The notes under the pieces are model-generated. The model did not search any database. It was not told the origin of the DNA and was given only the letters and a program-made list of their open reading frames with translations. This document shows, piece after piece, positions 58,885-64,000 of a stretch of 64,000 nt of DNA. The stretch's first letter is position 1, and each line of letters opens with the position of its first letter. The translations under genes were made by a program, and so were the position numbers. Source of the stretch: Celoporthe dispersa (Eukaryota; Ascomycota; Sordariomycetes; Diaporthales; Cryphonectriaceae); NCBI GenBank assembly GCA_016584495.1, contig WAID01000012.1, positions 1,240,001 through 1,304,000 of the forward strand, in the 5' to 3' direction.

Positions 58885-60941
58885 ATGGAGGCACCATTCC
58901 GGGGCAGCCACCACCTGACGACACTACAGGCCAGATAATGCGCCGCCCAGGCCAAGACCTTGTCGAAAACACAACGCAAACGGGGTGCCGGTCGCAAAGT
59001 CGATAGATGGCGTGCACTATTGCCAGGCAGCATCCGTTTGCAGCTTTGCTAGTGTCTCCTCAAGGCTGCGAGGGGAGGGGACACACGCACACCACCGTTT
59101 TGCCTGAAGCCGGGCGGCCCAACAACCAGACCAGCCGAAACTTATCGAAAACAATTCAGTTCGCAGAGTTTCTCATGATTCAGCCTTGTGGTGGGTGCAC
59201 CATGGCGCATGACACCCCCATTCGCAAACTAAAACGTTGACCGAGCGAAACGGAAGAAAGAAGACCTTGCAGAGTAGCCGCTGATCCGTTTCGAGGACTT
59301 GTCAATCCCTCCTCCCCATCCCATCCCACTCTTTTTCTCTCCTTACAAGATTACACAATGTGACGACTGTGGGACTCGCGTATGTGTGTGCGCATCAATC
59401 AGCTAGGCGGCCTCGACGGATGACGATAGAAGGAAAAGAAAGAAAGTAAAAACAAACTTGGCAAAAATGCACTCTCCTAAGAGGCTGTTTTGCGAATTTC
59501 TTATCGTCTTGGTTCTGACGAAGCGCCCGCCGTCATCTTGCATCGGCCGCCACCTTCTTCGCCTTGGAATTCAGCATGCGACTCGACCATCTGGTGCTAA
59601 AATATGTACGGTGATGGAAGAGGGCACCACCGTCTATAGCTCTCTGTCTACCAGTCCGGCTGCCCGGCTACGTCAATTCGTTTAGTCTGCCCTGTTTGCC
59701 AGCCTCCTTTCTTTGGGAGGCGAGGAAGAGCCACCGGGGCCAGTCAGTCAGTCAGTTCAATTATCAAGGTTTCGCGCTCCCTGCCGCCCTCTGCGCCCAA
59801 CGGCACAGAAAAGAAAGCAGGGACAGGAGGGAGCATGGCGCCATGATCTGCAACTCTGTCTGCCACAGAGTAAAAAAATGTCGTCATAGGGCGCCTGCGG
59901 AGGGTCCCACCTCCCACCTCCCGGTCGGTCGCACCAGCCGCAGGTGGCTGGTGTGCTTGGGATGTGGGAACCAAAGCTTAATTCTATTCTTGGATCCCAC
60001 GAACAAGACAAGCCACACACTTGACGCATCGGGTAGCCCGCTGCTTGCTGAAATCTTCAACGTCGTCGGCCGCTACATCGTAAGTACCAGCGTGTCGGGA
60101 CTGCATGCTAGGTAGGTCAGCTAATTAGTTCCGCGGAGCTGAGCGGTCAACTGACCCTCGATCAAAAGTCAGTCCGGTCTCAGCTTGTATCTGAGCCTGT
60201 GCCGTCCCGCCTGCGGTGTCTCCTGACTGGACATCTCACTCGAGTCATAACCTTGGTTGTATAAGTGATTCCTCAACGCCGTTCCCGGATATGTCAAGCG
60301 CACGCCAAGCATAAAACGGTTATGTTGTGAAGAAGTAACACAGTGACGTGAGCTTGGTATTATATGCTTCCCATGACCTGCCAGCTACTATAGTAGACTG
60401 GCTAATCCCAGGATAGCCTTTTCGAGGGTGGCTTGGGTCTTGTCGCGGCGTGGGGCTGGGGCGAACTTTCGAGTCCTACACCTTGTTCTCTTGAACCGGA
60501 TTGGCGGCTACGAGCGTGAGAGAGTGTGTCAACTTTTACTCAGTGCATCATCCCATATCGGAGCTGAGCCAGTGGGGAGCTGGCCTGCATCCTGCACACG
60601 CCAGAGCACAAGGCGGCGCTGGCTGGTATGCTCACGGCGGAACATGAGAACAAGAACTTCGCCCAGTCATTCGCTGATAGCACTGCCTACTTGCATACCA
60701 TGCATGTACGGTACACCATCATCTTCTGACACGAAACAGAACGAAAGTTCATGCTGCCAAAAGTCTATTCCCGCAGGGTCCGGTTTAAAAAAATTCATTT
60801 TCAGAACACACTACAATCAAGGTCACCAAAACTTTAGCACCCATGCCTCTTGATCATCATCCTAGCGACACCTACGGAAAGGATCCAAAGGGAAAAAGAA
60901 AAGAACAAAAGAAGAAAAATGAAGTCATTCGACGGGAATTG

Positions 60942-61033
60942 AGCCCGACGTGGGGTCGAACCCACAACCTTGAGATTTCAGAATCGGAAACCCTATTAAG
61001 AGTCTCACGCTCTACCGATTGAGCTAGCCGGGC
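60942..61033 (-). tRNA. tRNA-Lys (anticodon CUU), with intron
   Basis: Complete cloverleaf on the minus strand. Acceptor stem GCCCGGC pairs with GTCGGGC (one G-T pair), D arm GCTC...GAGC, anticodon stem TGAGA/TCTCA with loop CT-CTT-AA, variable AGGTT, T arm GTGGG-TTCGAAC-CCCAC, discriminator T. A 20-nt intron (about ATAGGGTTTCCGATTCTGAA) sits one base 3' of the anticodon, the standard eukaryotic nuclear tRNA intron site. Spliced length is 72 nt before CCA addition. Anticodon CUU reads AAG, the preferred Lys codon in these GC-rich genes. Confidence 0.95.
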
Positions 61034-64000
61034 GCCGGTGAAGGCGCTTGTTGTTGAAAGCCATCGCCACCAAACAACTTATATCCATAACGCAGAGCGC
61101 AGTGGAGCCCTCTTCCGTCGACCGCCGCCCAGGAGCGGTGACGGTGGGGCCTGCGGAGATTTTCCTAGCCCCTTGCATTTGCAGCATGCCGGCGACAGCG
61201 AAGCCTAGCTCGAACGCGCTTGACGCGTTGTTCACCCTCTTGCCCCTTCCTCCTCGCCTCCCAGCCTCCCCCCACCCCGCCGGTGTGGAGTTGGAAGAAG
61301 AACTGCGGCCATCATGGGAAATGACTCGCCATCGACCTCCAGGGTCCTCATGTGCTGGGTGGAGACCAAACACCACTCGCGCCCAAGAAGTATTCCAAGA
61401 GAAACGGTGCCACGGGAGGAGGCCAAGTGGAAAACGCTCGCTTACGAGGTAACCAGGAGGGGACAAGGGATTTAAAAAAATAGGAGCTCACGATGCGCAA
61501 GGTGGCCCCGGTTCACATACGATCTGCCCGCCTATCCTCATTTGAGAATCTGACGATCCGCGTGGCGTCTTGTCTATCGGCCGTGTGATCCATTCGGGAG
61601 TCCGTGCTAGCCTTGTTGTGCCTCTCCTTGGGGCCCGGGTCGTTTAGAAGCCTCATCGTGAGGTGGCGGTCTACAGTTAGGCGGGCGGTCTGCCAGTTGC
61701 AACAACATCATGCGCCTGAATGGGGTTTTGGGAGAGAGTGAGAGGGGGAGAACATTCCAGAAGGCTTTCGTGTGCTATTTCTGTCGGTCATACCGCTCTG
61801 GACTTTTTTTTTTCTTTTTCGTTTCTTTTTCTCACCGCTGGGTCAGCCTCGCCACTTCTGTGCTTGATGGCGGTCAACGAGCAGAGAGAGAGCCAGCCTC
61901 GCGAGGGAGAGCTGCGGACGGTGGTGGTGTATACGGCGCCTGGTCGCCCCAGCTGAAGTCTCTGCCGGGTCTTGTGCGCATCACAATGAAAGAGAGGATT
62001 GTCTCTACGTCCATGGCTCCCTCACGACGATATCTCATCCCCCTGCTACGGAAGAAACCTTCCCAATCCCCACCGCGCAAGCCTTTGCATGTGGGGACCA
62101 GCCTCGTCGTTCTCCTCTGCCCCTCCACCCGCCCGTCCGATCCTCCAAGGTTTACAGGCGATTCATTGTTCAGGCGCATCTGCCACGACCAGTCAGCCAC
62201 ATGGAGCGGTGCAGACAGGCAGACAAGACAGCCTCGCCCACATGGCCTTGGCTCGACAGAGGGTAAGTATAAGAGCGACCCCGCTCAGCGAGCGCGAGCG
62301 CGCTACACCACGTGTGGATATGGGAATCTCAAGACGCACTGACGCGGTTACATTCGATTTCTCTTTAGCGCAGAGCCACTCTGAGGATATTGCCTCGTAA
62401 CTATGGGGAAAAGGTTGTCGCTTGCGAGTATGGTCCCTTCCGGCCGAGAATAAGGCCAGAGGCGAGCTCATGCAGGAGGCCTTGGGGGAGGCAACGAAGC
62501 GCGGATATGAGGCGCAAGGCTGCGCGCCTGCCCCTCAGTGGAAGCAAACTCTATGAAGCGATGTCCAGGTCACTACGTGAGCGGACCTACTCATATCATG
62601 GACGAGTTTTTCCGGAAAGAGGCGGCTTGGCACCGAAGCCCAGTCGTTCCAGATATAAAGGGCCCGCCCACAAAATGTTTCTGCCGCCAGGCGATAAGGC
62701 AACCCCAAGCCCACAATTTGTTTTTGCTTGTTCTGCTTTCTGATCGAAACATTCGTTCTACTCAAAACACTGACAGCTCGCGCTAGACCCTGTTCACGGC
62801 GCGCTACCTGTGGGAATTATCTTGTATGGTATCTCATGCGCCTTGGACCGGCGTGTGTCAGGTGAATTGGCGTTCGTTTCCTTCCCTTTTTTTCTTCTTC
62901 TTCTTCTTCCTTTCGGGACGGCCGAGGAGGGAGGGCTTAGGCTGGGTCGCGGTATGCCTGTTTACGCGGGTACGAAGTCCGTTCCCGAGGGTTCATCCAT
63001 GGACGGGAAGACTGAATACGATGTTTGAGGATTCGACGGCGCTGCGGCATAGCGCGCGAGAGAAGATGCATGGGATCCTGTCTGCGAGGCTCGATAGTTA
63101 CCGTCGAAACCCCAGGTCGAGCAAGTGCTGTGGCTGTGGGCGATGATGGAGCCACGATGGGTCGGTTTCAGGCGCAAGACCGTCTCGAGGAAAAGCGACC
63201 GGATCTTTTCGTTGACGTCTTGTTCAGAATAGCAGGTTCATGTCTATGACAAGCTCTTCTAGCACTTGTGTCCGTCAAGATCGACAGACAATCCTAAAGA
63301 GGCGGCGGCCAGGTAGCCTACCTCCAGGCTCGTCTGCTCAAGCGAGCTCCAGCTTCTGACGATCTGTCATCGGTTTCATGCATCAAAACTCGTCTACAGG
63401 ACCGAATGGCGTGATCTGCAGAGAATCGTGTTTTTTTTTTTCTTCCTTTTTCTTTCTGATCACGGTGCGTGAGAGGATCAAAGCGGAATTGATGAAGGCC
63501 CGGAGATCGATGTCAGGGGATGGGACCGGGCTGCAACGGAGCACCATTTCGCCTAAAATAGGCATGTGCTTTTTCGGAATGATGACCATATTATGGCCAA
63601 TTGCAATAAAAGTGTTGGACGAGGTGGCTATTCTCGAGGGAGACCTTCGAAGTAAGGGCCCAGATCTTCAAATTCGTCAATTTCTCTCCTGTGCACACAC
63701 AGGACAACTTGGACAAATCACCATCTGATCTAGGGGAGGGGTTGACGGAGAATCCGGGGCGTAGATCCTGTTTTTTTCTTCTTCTTTTCTGCAGGCTTGT
63801 GAGTCTGAAACTCGCATCGTGGAGCTTAAAGAATCGTTTCTCAGCGTCGCAATGTCGCGACGCATGTCACCGAGATGATTGACAGTGCAGATTGTGCAGA
63901 CACGCACGCGGAAAGGCCACCGTGGCTGTGTCAGGCTGTATTCATGACGACAATACCTGGTGGTCATCACACGGCACATGTTTAAGTATGTCTCGAGAAG
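61034..64000. other. Intergenic, no gene seen
   Basis: About 3 kb to the window end. Frames up to 210 codons (61710-62342 on plus) are rich in Arg/Ser/Pro and contain a poly-Phe run from a T tract, with no domain or splice support. A gene beginning or ending outside the window cannot be excluded. Confidence 0.4.

Larger units (their letters stand above)
54756..60941. other. Long upstream/intergenic interval
   Basis: About 6.2 kb without a supportable gene. The left 2-3 kb lies upstream of the serine-rich gene and is likely its promoter and leader. There are only short frames below about 140 codons, none with a domain or consistent splice sites. It includes GT (58098-58116) and GA (58866-58884) repeats and several CT/TCC-rich tracts (57005-57060, 58630-58680). 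Confidence 0.45.

Overview
This window looks like nuclear DNA of a filamentous ascomycete (Pezizomycotina, probably Sordariomycetes). The evidence is genes with many short introns (mostly 55-120 bp, GT...AG, with CTGAC/CTAAC/TACTAAC branch sites), a 20-nt intron in a tRNA-Lys, fungus-restricted families (DUF6590, an AzgA-type purine permease, a cAMP-receptor-like GPCR), and long pyrimidine-rich intergenic or leader DNA. There are no operons, phage, insertion sequences or CRISPR arrays. Gene density is low: about 12 genes can be supported, separated by intervals of up to about 7 kb.

Layout, left to right: 1-3.3 kb, no gene; 3.35-5.15 kb (-), unknown coiled-coil protein; 7.25-9.36 kb (+), DUF6590 protein with 11 exons; 10.98-14.8 kb (+), large F-box protein with internal repeats; 15.2-15.7 kb, three exon-like tandem repeats; 16.8-17.8 kb (-), ribosomal protein L17 (uL22), head-to-head with fibrillarin at 18.3-19.5 kb (+); 20.4-21.0 kb (-), a small cysteine-rich protein; 21-28 kb, mostly without a clear gene; 28.4-30.1 kb (+), GPCR; 33.9-36.4 kb (-), methyltransferase-domain protein; 41.1-43.6 kb (+), purine permease; 44.4-45.5 kb (+), UCH37-type deubiquitinase, converging on an ankyrin-repeat gene at 45.8-48.0 kb (-); 53.3-54.8 kb (-), serine-rich unknown protein; 60.94-61.03 kb (-), tRNA-Lys(CUU); the rest shows no gene I can support.

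The most important observation concerns the sequence itself. Nine of the 12 protein genes, including essential fibrillarin and ribosomal protein L17, are broken by single missing bases. Nearly all fall in short runs of G or C. Adding one base at each of about 27 sites makes eight of those genes come out exactly in frame across all exons. This pattern fits homopolymer undercalling in the assembly much better than gene decay. The F-box gene is the exception, because it also carries two in-frame TAG codons that base loss does not explain. Coordinates below are on the sequence as given, and protein lengths for affected genes are for the corrected frame.

Functionally, the only evident gene partnership is the divergent L17/fibrillarin pair. 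Both make ribosomes, they share a 507-bp intergenic region, and it contains an RRPE-like box. The remaining genes (membrane receptor, nucleobase transporter, deubiquitinase, F-box protein) appear to be unrelated housekeeping or signalling genes. The best candidate for something undescribed is the four-exon, 86-residue protein with 13 cysteines at 20.4-21.0 kb. I found no larger novel multi-gene system.
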